From Mesorhabditis belari (Eukaryota > Nematoda > Chromadorea > Rhabditida > Rhabditidae), in contig CAUEEP010000741.1 in the NCBI GenBank assembly GCA_958450365.1, positions 4,381,501 through 4,445,500 of the forward strand: 64,000 nt of DNA, written 5' to 3'. The translations under genes were made by a program, and so were the position numbers. The notes below the pieces were generated by a model, which saw only the letters and a list, made by a program, of their open reading frames with translations, made no database searches and was not told the DNA's origin. Every line of letters begins with the position of its first letter. Position 1 is the stretch's first letter. Positions 19,101 through 30,327 of the stretch are shown piece by piece.

Positions 19101-21104
19101 GATTTAAAGCGATTAAAGGCGATTAAAGGCGATTAACGGCGATTTAAGGCGATTTAAAGCGATTTAAGGCTATTTAAGGCTGTTTAAGGCGATCTAAGGC
19201 AATTTAAGGCATTTTAAAGCGATTTACGGCAATTTAAAGCGATTTAAGGCGATTGAAGGCGATTTAAGGCTGTTTAAGGCTATTTAAGGCGATTTAAGGC
19301 GATTTAAGGCGATTTAAGGCAATTTAAGGCAATTTAAGGCGATTCAAAGCGATTTAAGGCAGCTTAAGGCAATTTAAAGCTATTTAAAGCAATCTAAGGC
19401 AATTTACTCCACTTTATAAGGCGTTTCTTTTGTCATTTTCCTCTCTTCAATATCATTTCCTATTACTGAAGCTATTTTGATAAAGTTTTTGTTTATTTTG
19501 AACACTTTCAAATCAAATCAAAGCGAATATCAATTCTGATCACATTCGGATCAAATTTGAGACAAAGAACCCGACTTTGGCATCAATAGCCGCAGAAAAA
19601 AAAGGAAAAAAAGGACTTTAGTGCTTATAGGCACTTTTGATAGTTGATCTTTATTTTTTCTATAGCCTCATCCTTTAGTTGTGCAATCTAGTAAATTAAG
19701 GATCGTAAAAGCATAGGAAATTTTGCAATTTTGCAACGGCTTAATCAACAAACCGATGATCAACGTATTCGTGCTATTTCTCATTTGTCGATGCAGTGCC
19801 ACCACAACCACCAGCACATTACCCACAACGCCGATAAGAATAATCAAGGCAAAGATCGATGGAATGATGATACCAATCTGAAAAGATAAGATTTCACATT
19901 AAACATCACATTAAACAACTTTAAAATGTCTTTCTTAGCCGGTTTTGAGTTACAGAATGGCCCATAACGATCGTGACAAAGTATTTGAAAGCAATAAGTG
20001 CTTGATGTACATTAATATTGGATAAATTTGAGTTCTTTTAAAACTAGAGACTCTTAGCTACAAAATAATACCTTAATTGTGAAAATTGGTCGAGTATTCG
20101 CTTCTATTCGAGTGAAACTTGCCACTCAAAGAGTCGAGTCGTGGCCTGTCTACCGAATTTCCTATTTAAAGCCTTTTAAAGCCAACTACCCAACCGAAAA
20201 TCAAAATGGTTTTGTAGAAATCTTCATTCTCTATCCATTGACATTAAAAATAAGATAATAAGATATATTAGGTTGTCTTTGGACACTTTTGACACTCAAA
20301 GAGTCGAGTCGGGGCCCGTCTACCGAATTTCCTATTTAAAGCCTTTTAAATCCAACTACCCAACCGAAAATCAAAATCTTTTTGTAGAAATCTTCATTCT
20401 CTATCCATTGACATTAAAAATAAGATATATTAGGTTGTCTTTTGACACTTTTTTGTGTAATTTTTCAAGAAAGAAGTTTCAAGAAAGGGATGGAAGGAGC
20501 ATCTGACGAAATGTAGACCTTTGACTTACATTTTTCCTCAGAATCTTATCTCTTTAATCATCTGTTTTACTTTTGATGTCATTGGATAGGGAGTGAAGAT
20601 TTCTACAAAACCATTTTGGTTTTCGGTTGGGTAGTTGGCTCTAAAAGGCTTTAAATAGGAAATTCGGTAGACGGGCCCCGACTCGACTCTTTGAGTGGCA
20701 AGTTTCACTCGAATAGAAACGAATACTCGGCCAATTTTCACAATTGAGGTATTATTTTGTAGCTAAGAGTCTCTAGTTTTAAAAGAACTAAACTTTATCC
20801 AATATTAATGTACATCAAGCACTTATTGCTTTCAAATACTTCGTCACGATCGTTATGGGTCAGTCTGACGTTTCAGCTCTATTTTAGGAGTTGTTTTGAA
20901 TGATTTTTCAAGTATTATTCATATGATTACACTTGTGAAAAATCTATTTTTCAATTTCTAATAAAACATTAGCAAACATTAGCAAACCATTTGCTCAAAA
21001 GCAACAGTTTCATTGTAGAAAGCTAACACCATGGCCATTTGATCGGGGCTCATTGTGGCAGCTGGAGTCGATGTTGAGATGTTCTCCTCGAGAGAATCGT
21101 TCAT
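13141..21104 (-). CDS. npr-9-like: Allatostatin-A/galanin receptor-like GPCR, copy A
   Basis: Class A neuropeptide GPCR of the plasma membrane. Exons: 21104-20988, 19877-19754, 18538-18420, 18248-18093, 17222-17115, 17073-16948, 16560-16431, 14375-14235, 14186-14098, 13913-13830, 13317-13141; all phases close, about 456 aa. The N-terminus has sequons NDS, NIS and NET. TM1 has GVVGNVL, TM2 LAVSDL, TM3 ends in LDRFLAVCFP (DRY position), TM6 has CWLP, TM7 ends NPILYALMSDNFRKG. The segment PFTAIDYAMPVW before the TM3 cysteine resembles arthropod allatostatin-A receptors, and the TM7 region resembles galanin receptors. The exon 5 acceptor TTTAAG was chosen over an AG nine bases upstream. The stop codon lies about 14 bp from the edge of a foldback repeat. 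Introns hold many tandem arrays. It is the first of two tandem copies. Ligand specificity is inference. Confidence 0.88.
13620..13695 (+). tRNA. Class II tRNA-like sequence, copy A
   Basis: GGGTTAGCATCCC (D arm), CCGTTTCCAAAACGG (anticodon arm, CCA or CAA in the loop), CGCCCCGGAGAGGGTG (variable arm that can pair), and GGGTTCGATTCC (B box). T stem imperfect and acceptor weak. Duplicated at 22755-22830. Confidence 0.4.
14471..14958. mobile_element. Foldback-like element with CAAAAC arms, copy A
   Basis: Outer arms GAACGTATTAGACTTCGG and CCGAAGTCTAGAACGTATT are inverted; inside, the left arm is a CAAAAC repeat and the right arm a GTTTTG repeat, about 250 bp apart. Lies in a GPCR intron. Same design as the 12-mer foldback but with another unit. 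Confidence 0.65.
15345..16003. mobile_element. Inverted-terminus element carrying a 37-39 bp array, copy A
   Basis: Termini TAGTCGACTCTCG and CGAGAGTCGAC are inverted. The core (15462-15905) is about 12 units of a 37-39 bp repeat with motifs GCGTAGCTGCCCTGA and GGCCAACGATTGC. It is open in several frames, but only because of the repeat. In the GPCR intron between exons 7 and 8. Confidence 0.5.
16573..16908. repeat. 15-bp array GAGGCTCCTGTACAA, copy A
   Basis: About 22 units with GAGTCTCC and CTATACAA variants, between GPCR exons 6 and 7. Confidence 0.9.
17395..17665. repeat. (TTCC)/(TTTC) pyrimidine tract, copy A
   Basis: Long pyrimidine-rich strand with GATCTTC interruptions between GPCR exons 4 and 5; counterpart at 26350-26650. 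Could form triplex or H-DNA. Confidence 0.85.
17689..17758 (+). tRNA. tRNA-like sequence, copy A
   Basis: A box TAGCTGAGTGGTTAGAGC and perfect T arm GAGGGTTCAATCCCCTC; anticodon stem and acceptor do not pair, so a pseudogene or SINE head. Ends next to a MITE. Confidence 0.4.
17768..18054. mobile_element. MITE TACCGTAAATACTG family, copy 2
   Basis: Same termini and internal hairpin as 1795-2065; sits in the intron between GPCR exons 4 and 5, directly after a tRNA-like sequence. Confidence 0.65.
18752..19408. repeat. 10-bp array GCGATTTAAG, copy A
   Basis: About 65 units with GCAATTTAAG, GCTATTTAAG and GCAATCTAAG variants, between GPCR exons 2 and 3. Confidence 0.93.
19951..20870. mobile_element. 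Inverted-repeat element between GPCR exons 1 and 2, copy A
   Basis: Long inverted repeat with termini near TACAGAATGGCCCATAACG and CGTTATGGGTCAGTC. The internal ~160 bp segment containing GAGTCGAGTC and CCGAATTTCCTATTTAAAG occurs twice on the left (20084-20240, 20288-20430) and once inverted on the right (20578-20740). Confidence 0.65.
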
Positions 21105-21144
21105 TTTCTTAAGAAATTATTAGAAATTCTAACGAATTATATAA

Positions 21145-21245
21145 GAAAATAGATAAATAAAGATAAATAAAGATGAATAAAGATAAATAAAGATAAATAA
21201 AGATGAATAAAGATGAATAAAGATAAATAAAGATAAATAAAGCTA
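21145..21245. repeat. 10-bp array AAATAAAGAT near the GPCR start, copy A
   Basis: About 9 units (with GATGAATAAA variants) within 150 bp upstream of the copy A start codon; counterpart at 30080-30182. Followed by inverted GGAAATTGG...CCAATTTCC sequences. Confidence 0.85.
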
Positions 21246-21387
21246 ATTAAAGCTAAATCTTTGCCCACAACTCACCAATTTCCGTTAAGCTAAACGTTAA
21301 GCTAAACAATTAAAGCTAAACGGAAATTGGCGAGTTGTGGGCAATCGAATTACACCCTGAAACGATTCGACCCTGAAAAACCCCGGG

Positions 21388-22262
21388 ATCTACAATCTCC
21401 TCTACAATCTCCTCTACAATCTTCTCTACAATCTCCTCTACAATCTCCTCTACAATCTCCTCTACAATCTTCTCTACAATCTCCTCTACAATCTCCTCTA
21501 CAATCTCCTCTACAATCTCCTCTACAATCTCCTCTACAATCTTCTCTACAATCTCCTCTACAATCTCCTCTACAATCTCCTCTACAATCTTCTCTACAAT
21601 CTCCTCTACAATCTCCTCTACAATCTCCTCTACAATCTCCTCTACAATCTTCTCTACAATCTCCTCTACAAAATCGGGTAAAACGTGTTTGAATTGGTCG
21701 AAGCATTGAAGCAAATTTCGAGGGCGAAATGCGAGTGACCTTAGGGACAAGTTTAATCAAAACCGAACTCTTGTGAAAGTGGGGGAAAACGTTTTAGCCT
21801 ATTTTGTAGAGGAGATTGTAGAGGAGATTGTAGAGGAGATTGTAGAGGAGATTGTAGAGAAGATTGTAGAGGAGATTGTAGAGGAGACTGTAGAGGAGAT
21901 TGTAGAGGAGATTGTAGAGGAGATTGTAGAGAAGATTGTAGAGGAGATTGTAGAGGAGACTGTAGAGGAGATTGTAGAGGAGATTGTAGAGGAGATTGTA
22001 GAGAAGATTGTAGAGGAGACTGTAGAGGAGACTGTAGAGGAGATTGTAGAGGAGACTGTAGAGGAGATTGTAGAGGAGACTGTAGAGGAGATTGTAGAGG
22101 AGATTTACCGTTTGTAGCCGTTTTGTAGCCGTTTTGTAGAGGAGATTTATGACTTTCAAATAGTTTATAACATTCATCGATTCTAGTTTATAACATCAGG
22201 TTTCTATCGTTGGAAATTTATGAAAACGTTGAAATCCGCATTTCTTATGCATTTACCTAATA
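21388..22262. mobile_element. Foldback-type inverted repeat with 12-bp arrays, copy B
   Basis: Copy of the element at 12162-13127 but truncated on the left: it starts directly inside the CTCCTCTACAAT array (about 24 units to 21670), keeps the spacer, and has about 25 complementary units on the right (21805-22108) followed by the outer right arm. The truncation point is the duplication junction. Confidence 0.75.
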
Positions 22263-22275
22263 GATCTTCAACTAT

Positions 22276-25200
22276 TCATAGATTTTTTACTGGACCCAGA
22301 TTTAGATTTAAATTTAAACTAATAGCCGATCGTGTTCGTCCAATGTCGTTCATTTCGAGAAATGAGTGAATTCTTTGCGAGCAAATCGGATCACTCTCCT
22401 GACTTCGAGCCGAATCATCGTAAAGCAAGGAACATCGCTCGGATGGGTTTACCTGGAAAATAAAATTGATTTTATTTTAGCTTTTAGTGTGAAGGGAAGG
22501 CCAATTGGATGTGCTGACCAAATCACGCGTCAGAGGCCTCGTCCTGCATCTTTACTCACTGCCACTCGGCCACCGCTGCCACTACTTGCGTCACGGAAGA
22601 CAGGGTGTTGTCATGTCGCGGTTTCATTCTTCATTTTTCATTTTACATTTTTCAAACTCCTTGCAAAACTTTAAACGCGTATAACTTTTGACAGTGTGCT
22701 TCTTAGCGAAAAAGAAAGACAGCATCATGATCAGCGTGAAATTCTGCGTCGAACGATATAGGGTTAGCATCCCGTTTCCAAAACGGTCGCACCGGAGAGG
22801 GTGCCGGGTTCGATTCCGGACCGGTTCCGAATTTTTTTGTTTTAAATGTTTTTGGGCATGAAGTTGCAAATTTGAAGAAATTGTTATTGCTGTTATTGTT
22901 TTTTTTTGCTATTGTTGTTGAGTATTGTTAAACAACTTTAAACGATCGTATTTCTTTGAAATCACCTGTGAGCCGGCTGTCCCTCTCCTAATTGATGTTT
23001 GTGTGGGAAGTTGGGATCCGGTTGTGTGTGAGCCGTGGAAATTTGTAATCTAAATTCGCCATCATCCTCAACACTCAAAACAAAATTACACACACTTCAA
23101 ATCAAAGAATTTGAAAAAAAAAATCACCAAACTCTGATATAACCTGATAGTCTTTTCTACGAGTTGTCTAAAAAAAAAATGATGCTTTGAAATGGCTTTC
23201 TTTTGCTTTTCTTTTTTTGCTCTTCCCCCTCACCTCCATTCTGCTCATCGATTTCGGCTCACTTGCACAGAAAAGACCACACGAAACGCGTTTGCACAAA
23301 ATGCTCAGCACTCGGACGAAGCCTGCAAAAATTGTACTTATTTGTATTTACAATTCGCTTTGTAGTGTACCTTTTCTGAAATTATCTGACATCAACGCGT
23401 AGAGAATCGGATTGAGACAAGAATTCGTGTAGGCGAGGACTTGGCTGGCGATTTGAACGATCACCATCGCTTTGCCGCCTCGCAAGACGAGAGTGTCCGG
23501 GTAGGCCATGCCTAGATTGAAAGGAAACATTCAGATCACAGATTACTGCAGATTGAGACAGATTCAGAGTAAAAGAGTGAAGAAATAGCCATTTTTTTGG
23601 ATTATAGAACGTATTAGACTTCGGCAAACAAAACCAAAACCAAAACAGACCAAAACCAAAACCAAAACCAAAACCAAAACCAAAACCAAAACACCAAAAC
23701 ACCAAAACCAAAACCAAAACTCAATTTGCATATAAATTAACATGCAAATTTAAAATTGTAAAATGCAAATTTTAATGTAAAATGCAAATTAGCCTTTCAC
23801 CTTTTCTCACTCCACAAAATCTTGCGGCCGAAAAAAGGACCAAAACACGACCTCGAAATTTCGAAACAAAAAATAGCCTATGGGATAGATTTTTGGATGC
23901 TGATTTCAAATCTGCAAACAGATTTTCGCTAGCTCCTCCCAGTCGCGAGATATTGGCGAGTTTTGGTTAGTTTTGGTTTTGGTTTTGGTTTTGTTATGGT
24001 TTTGTTATGGTTTTGGTTTTGTTATGGTTTTGGTTTTGGTAGTTTTGGTTTTGGTTAAGTTTTGTTTTGTTTTCCGAAGTCTAGAACGTATTGCTCATTT
24101 ATTTTAGGTTTACCCTATAAGGAATCGTTTTTCTTGTGCAAAAAGTGAGCTGAATAAGCTGGATCTGAAAAAAATGGAGCTGAATAATAAATCTCTTTCT
24201 CTCTCTCTCTAAATTCTAAGGGAAAGCCTTAGAATTGCCTTAGAATAAAGCCATTCTAAGGGAAAGCCTTAGGAGTTCTTGAAAATGCTGGAAATGGGGA
24301 AAAACGCAGAATGTGAACGGGTAAACAAGTCGGAAAAAAAGGAAGAAAGTGGCCAAAGTCGATTGCAGTCGATTTGTCAATAAGAGAATAAAGTGTTCTT
24401 GAATTGGTGGATTCGTTTTTAAGAAATTTCCAGTGCTAAAGCTGTGCAAAGATTTCCTTATCAGCCCAAATAATTATAGTCGACTCTCGATTTAACGATT
24501 CACTTGAGACGAAACATTTCGCTTTAACGATTCGAAACGATTCTAATGATTCTAACGATTCTAAAAGTGCCAGAAATTTCTTGCGTAGCTGTCTGAACGG
24601 CGAACAATTGCGTTTGGCTGAGTGTAGCTGCCCTGAACGGCGAACGACTGCGTTTGGCTGAGTGTAGCTGCCCTGAGCGGCCAACGATTGCGTTTGGCTG
24701 GGCGTAGCTGTCTGAACGGCCAACGACTGCGTTTGGCTGAGTGTAGCTGTCCTGAACGGCCAACGATTGCTTTGGCTGGGCGTAGCTGCCCTGAGCGGCC
24801 AACGATTGCGTTTGGCTGGGCGTAGCTGTCTGAACGGCGAACTATTGCGTTTGGCTGAGTGTAGCTGTCCTGAACGGCCAACGATTGCTTTGGCTGCGCG
24901 TAGCTGCCCTGAACGGCCAACGCTTGGTTTTAGCTAGGCAGCTACGCAGGAAGCAAGGACGTATTTTAGAATTTCACAATCGTTGTATCGAGATCGAGAG
25001 TTAAAGCGAGAGTCGACGTTAAATCATATGTGTAAGTAAGCATTTCTCTTGTTTTTAGAATCGAAGCACTTTATCAAATGGTTTGTATTGAAAATGAATC
25101 AATTCGGATGTGATCTGGGTAAAAATTTGCAACAATCCTAAGCCACAGAAGCATAAAGAGCTAAGCAATGTGTGCTTGTCATCAACTCTTATCTGATTCT

Positions 25201-28200
25201 ATATGAAAAGAAAATAAACTAAGCTTATAAATCTTATAAAATAAGCTTAGAAAAACTGAGTTATTTAAAGATATCCAGAACTGATTTTTTTAGAAGATTT
25301 AGATAGAAATGCCCATCCTAGTTATCGCCTTGAGCTGCCTTTTCATTGCCTATTTAATCTATTACCTTATTTAACTTGTTTATGCATTAAAGCATTTACT
25401 AGAGCTTTATTTTATCCTGAGCTTTTATCACTTTTAAAGCCATACCTGAAAAGAAGAAGCAGACATTGAGTGGCAACCAGCAAACCGCCCAAATAATCAC
25501 CACACAAAGCACCAAACGAGTCACTTTCTTTTTTGCTTTCACAGTTTCCGGTCGGCTTCTGATTGAGCTGTTCAACTAAAATATCAAAAGGCTCATGTAC
25601 AAGAGGCTTCTGTACAAGAGGCTCCTATACAAGAGTCTCCTGTACAAGAGGCTCCTGTACAAGAGACTCCTATACAAGAGTCTCCTGTACAAGAGGCTCC
25701 TGTACAAGAGTCTCTGTCCAAGAGTCTCCTGTACAAGAGGCTCCTGTACAAGAGGCTCCTATACAAGAGTCTCCTGTACAAGAGGCTCCTGTACGAGAGG
25801 CTCCTATACAAGAGTCTCCTGTACAAGAGACTCCTGTACCAGAGGCTCCTCTACAAGAGGCAGCTCGAAAATTTCCATTTAGTAAGATTCGATAAAAATT
25901 TACGCTATTGCAAGTGCCTGGCCTTGGCGTTTGCCAGAGTCGATTGAGCATAAAATAGTACAGCACACAAGTGATTCCCAATGGTAGAACATAGCCAAAA
26001 AGATTGAATGTAAAGAAATACCCTCTTGCCTGAATTTCATGAATTTCATCTTATGATTCTGAAAGTTTACTTGTGCTATCGTAGCCGAATTGTCGGCGAT
26101 GCTCACAATGGCACATGTCGAGCGATTCTCGATGATGAACTCGTAGTGGAAAATCCCGTGCATGAGGCCGATTGGAATCTTAAAGATCTTTGAGTGTAGT
26201 TTGAATGGATTTTGGTGTACTTTGTGCAAATAGAAACACATCTCTGCTGGCGCACTTGTTCACAAAATTAAGAAACGAGTACGTCAGAAAGGGTGAGTGC
26301 ACAAAGAAGCACAAAGAAAATCTCCCAAAATGACTCCGCTAATTTAGAAAGCTTTCTCTTTCTTTCTTCCTTCTTTCTTCCTTCCTTCCTTCCTTCTTTC
26401 CTTCGATCTTCTTTCCTTCTTCCTTCCTTCTTTCTTTCAATCTTCTTTCCTTCTTCCTTCCTTCTTTCTTTCGATCTTCTTGCCTTCTTTCTTTCGATCT
26501 TCTTGCCTTCTTTCTTTCAATCTTCTTTCCTTCTTCCTTCCAGCTTTCTTTCCATCTTTCTTCGTTCTTTCTTCCCTCCTTCCTTCCTTCCTTCCTTCTT
26601 TCCTTCTTTCTTCCTTCCTTTCTTCTTCCCCCTTGTCTTTCCATCTTTCTCTTGGCAAGTTAAGGTACCCGATAGCTGAGTGGTTAGAGCAATGGCCCAG
26701 GAAATAATCCCCCTCCAAAAATCTCGAGGGTTCAATCCCCTCTCCAAAAATCTACCGTAAATACTGTAATAGTACCCCAGCCCCATAATGACGGTGCGGA
26801 GTGTTGCGTAGTCTAACTTTGAACGAGTTTTTCTCGACACTGGTTTATGCTACAATGCTCGTTTAGGTATCAAAAAATAGCTGAAATTCAGGGCTATTTT
26901 TTGATACCAAAGACGTATTTTTTGAAAGTACGGACGCTTTGAAAAAAATGAAATACTAAAAAACTTTTGCGACTACGCGACTGTACGAGGGGTGTGGGGT
27001 ACTATTACAGTATTTACCGTACCCTTTCTTGCCAATTTCTTCACTTCCTTTTTACATACCTGAGAAACAAGAATGATTGCATAAACAATGGACATAATGA
27101 TGACAGTGTTGGTGGTGCTTCGAAGAGTCATCGAATCAACGGGAAAACAAACGGCCAAAAATCGATCCAACGCCATCAATGTGAGCGTCCACACAGAGAA
27201 ATAGGCGGAAATATGCTGAAAAAAGAATTAGTGGAATTATTGAAATTGCTGAAATTACTGAAATTACTGAAAATGATTGATTGGCTTATTTGCTGAAAGC
27301 TTTTCTCTTTAAATCTATTGATTTATCTCATTTATCTCATTTTGATCATTTTGATCTTTTTGATCCTTTTGATCATTTTGATTTACTTGAAAATAGTTGA
27401 TCATCGAGCAAGTCCATTCTGGGAACACCCAAACGGGCATCGCGTAATCGATTGCCGTGAATGGGATGCATAGCAGGAGAAACATCAAATCCGAGACGGC
27501 AAGTCCTGGAAATGATTTCAATAAAATACGTTAACTTGGCACTGTTTCAACTCGAATTTCTCGAACTTGGCACTGTTTCAAATCGAATCTCAACTTGAAA
27601 ACGTCTTGCGAAAAGTTGACTTTCTGTTCTTCTAAATCGCGAGTCTTTTGCCTGTACTTTTTTACTTTTTACTTTCACTTTCGTCGGATTATTTCGTCGA
27701 TGATTACTGTTGAAGGCGACTTAAAGCGATTTAAAGTGATTTAAGGCGACTTAAAGTGATTTAAAGCTATTTAAGGCGATTTAAGGTGATTTAAAGCGAT
27801 TTAAGGCAGTTTAAGGCGATTTAAAGCTATTTAAAGCGATTAAAGGCGATTAAAGGCGATTAACGACGATTTAAGGCAATTTAAGGCGATTTAAAGCGAT
27901 TTAAGGCAATTTAAAGCGATTTAAGGCAATCTAAGGCAATTTAAAGCCATTTAAGGCAATCTAAGGCAATTTAAGGCGATTTAAAGCGATTTAAGGCTAT
28001 TTAAGGCTGTTTAAGGCAATCTAAGGCAATTTAAAGCCATTTAAGGCAATCTAAGGCAATTTAAAGCCATTTAAGGCAATCTAAGGCAATTTAAAGCCAT
28101 TTAAGGCAATCTAAGGCAATTTAAAGCCATTTAAGGCAATCTAAGGCAATTTAAAGCCATTTAAGGCAATTTAAGGCTGTTTAAGGCGATTCAAAGCGAT

Positions 28201-30033
28201 TTAAGGCGATTTAAAGCGATTAAAGGCGATTTAAGGCAATTTAAGGCATTTTAAAGCGATTTAAGGCAATTTAAAGCGATTTAAGGCGATTGAAGGCGAT
28301 TTAAGGCAGCTTAAGGCAATTTAAAGCTATTTAAAGCAATCTAAGGCAATTTACTCCACTTTATAAGGCGTTTCTTTTGTCATTTTCCTCTCTTCAATAT
28401 CATTTCCTATTACTGAACCTATTTTGATAAAGTTTTTGTTTATTTTAAACACTTTCAAATCAAATCAAAGCGAATATCAATTCTGATCACATTCGGATCA
28501 AATTTGAGACAAAGAACCCGACTTTGGCATCAATAGCCGCAGAAAAAAAAGGAAAAAAAGGACTTTAGTGCTTATAGGCACTTTTGATAGTTGATCTTTA
28601 TTTTTTCTATAGCCTCATCCTTTAGTTGTGCAATCTAGTAAATTAAGGATCGTAAAAGCATAGGAAATTTTGCAATTTTGCAACGGCTTAATCAACAAAC
28701 CGATGATCAACGTATTCGTGCTATTTCTCATTTGTCGATGCAGTGCCACCACAACCACCAGCACATTACCCACAACGCCGATAAGAATAATCAAGGCAAA
28801 GATCGATGGAATGATGATACCAATCTGAAAAGATAAGATTTCACATTAAACATCACATTAAACAACTTTAAAATGTCTTTCTTAGCCGGTTTTGAGTTAC
28901 AGAATGGCCCATAACGATCGTGACAAAGTATTTGAAAGCAATAAGTGCTTGATGTACATTAATATTGGATAAATTTGAGTTCTTTTAAAACTAGAGACTC
29001 TTAGCTACAAAATAATACCTTAATTGTGAAAATTGGTCGAGTATTCGCTTCTATTCGAGTGAAACTTGCCACTCAAAGAGTCGAGTCGGGGCCCGTCTAC
29101 CGAATTTCCTATTTAAAGCCTTTTAAATCCAACTACCCAACCGAAAACCAAAATTGTTTTGTAGAAATTTTCATTCTCTATCCATTGACATTAAAAATAA
29201 GATATATTAGGTTGTCTTTTGACACTTTTTTGTGTAATTTTTCAAGAAAGAAGTTTCAAGAAAGGGATGGAAGGAGCATCTGACGAAATGTAGACCTTTG
29301 ACTTACATTTTTCCTCAGAATCTTATCTCTTTAATCATCTGTTTTACTTTTGATGTCATTGGATAGGGAGTGAAGATTTCTACAAAACCATTTTGGTTTT
29401 CGGTTGGGTAGTTGGCTTTAAAAGGCTTTAAATAGGAAATTCGGTAGACAGGCCACGACTCGACTCTTTGAGTGGCACGTTTCATTGGATAGATGATGTC
29501 ATTGATGTCATTGGATAGGGAGTGAAGATTTCTACAAAACCATTTTGATTTTCGGTTGGGTAGTTGGCTCTAAAAGGCTTTAAATAGGAAATTCGGTAGA
29601 CGGGCCACGACTCGACTCTTTGAGTGGCAAGTTTCACTCGAATAGAAACGAATACTCGGCCAATTTTCACAATTGAGGTATTATTTTGTAGCTAAGAGTC
29701 TCTAGTTTTAAAAGAACTAAACTTTATCCAATATTAATGTACATCAAGCACTTATTGCTTTCAAATACTTCGTCACGATCGTTATGGGTCAGTCTGACGT
29801 TTCAGCTCTATTTTAGGAGTTGTTTTGAATGATTTTTCAAGTATTATTCATATGATTACACTTGTGAAAAATCTATTTTTCAATTTCTAATAAAACATTA
29901 GCAAACATTAGCAAACCATTTGCTCAAAAGCAACAGTTTCATTGTAGAAAGCTAACACCATGGCCATTTGATCGGGGCTCATTGTGGCAGCTGGAGTCGA
30001 TGTTGAGATGTTCTCCTCGAGAGAATCGTTCAT
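22276..30033 (-). CDS. npr-9-like: Allatostatin-A/galanin receptor-like GPCR, copy B
   Basis: Second tandem copy of the receptor at 13141-21104. Exons: 30033-29917, 28824-28701, 27505-27387, 27215-27060, 26178-26071, 26029-25904, 25575-25446, 23511-23371, 23322-23234, 23049-22966, 22452-22276. Exon lengths equal those of copy A and I saw no coding difference by eye, so the duplication is recent or the copies are homogenised. Differences are in introns: array lengths, the bases just upstream of exon 5, and the inverted-repeat element between exons 1 and 2. The coding frame is intact (LAVSDL, LDRF, CWLP, NPILY all present), so this is a second potentially functional receptor rather than a pseudogene. 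About 1 kb separates the start codon of copy A (21104) from the stop codon of copy B (22276), and the space is occupied by the duplicated foldback. Confidence 0.88.
22755..22830 (+). tRNA. Class II tRNA-like sequence, copy B
   Basis: As copy A with one visible base change in the variable arm (CGCACCGG instead of CGCCCCGG). Confidence 0.4.
23607..24092. mobile_element. Foldback-like element with CAAAAC arms, copy B
   Basis: Duplicate of 14471-14958 in the second GPCR copy; array lengths differ by a few units on both sides. Confidence 0.65.
24479..25022. mobile_element. Inverted-terminus element carrying a 37-39 bp array, copy B
   Basis: Counterpart of 15345-16003 in GPCR copy B with about 9 units instead of about 12. 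Confidence 0.5.
25588..25862. repeat. 15-bp array GAGGCTCCTGTACAA, copy B
   Basis: About 18 units; counterpart of 16573-16908 with different variant order. Confidence 0.9.
26350..26650. repeat. (TTCC)/(TTTC) pyrimidine tract, copy B
   Basis: Counterpart of 17395-17665, slightly different length. Confidence 0.85.
26673..26744 (+). tRNA. tRNA-like sequence, copy B
   Basis: Duplicate of the 17689-17758 element with one extra C and one substitution. Confidence 0.4.
26753..27021. mobile_element. MITE TACCGTAAATACTG family, copy 3
   Basis: Duplicate of the 17768-18054 insertion in GPCR copy B, with indels near the left end. Confidence 0.65.
27719..28355. repeat. 10-bp array GCGATTTAAG, copy B
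   Basis: About 63 units; includes a higher-order 20-bp run (GCAATCTAAGGCAATTTAAA) not expanded to the same extent in copy A. Confidence 0.93.
28898..29808. mobile_element. Inverted-repeat element between GPCR exons 1 and 2, copy B
   Basis: Same element as 19951-20870, but here the internal segment occurs once on the left (29028-29190) and twice on the right (29355-29475, 29505-29650): the mirror image of copy A. Confidence 0.65.
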
Positions 30034-30079
30034 TTTCTTAAGAAATTATTAGAAATTCTAACGAATTATATAAGAAAAT

Positions 30080-30182
30080 AGATAAATAAAGATAAATAAA
30101 GATAAATAAAGATGAATAAAGATGAATAAAGATAAATAAAGATGAATAAAGATGAATAAAGATGAATAAAGATAAATAAAGC
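30080..30182. repeat. 10-bp array AAATAAAGAT near the GPCR start, copy B
   Basis: Counterpart of 21145-21245 upstream of copy B. Confidence 0.85.
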
Positions 30183-30327
30183 TAATTAAAGCTAAATCTT
30201 TGCCCACAACTCACCAATTTCCGTTAAGCTAAACGTTAAGCTAAACAATTAAAGCTAAACGGAAATTGGCGAGTTGTGGGCAATCGAATTACACCCTGAA
30301 ACGATTCGACCCTGAAAAACCCCGGGG

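Larger units (their letters stand above)
12300..30327. repeat. Tandem segmental duplication of the GPCR locus
   Basis: Unit A runs from the foldback at about 12.3 kb to a CCCCGGG site at 21387; unit B runs from 21388 to the same CCCCGGG context at 30327. All eleven receptor exons, the MITEs, the tRNA-like elements and every array recur in the same order with offsets drifting from 9136 to 8929 bp. The drift comes from array-length changes and some indels. After 30327 the sequence is unique (GTACAAATTTAG), while after 21387 it enters the CTCCTCTACAAT array of the next foldback. Confidence 0.93.
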
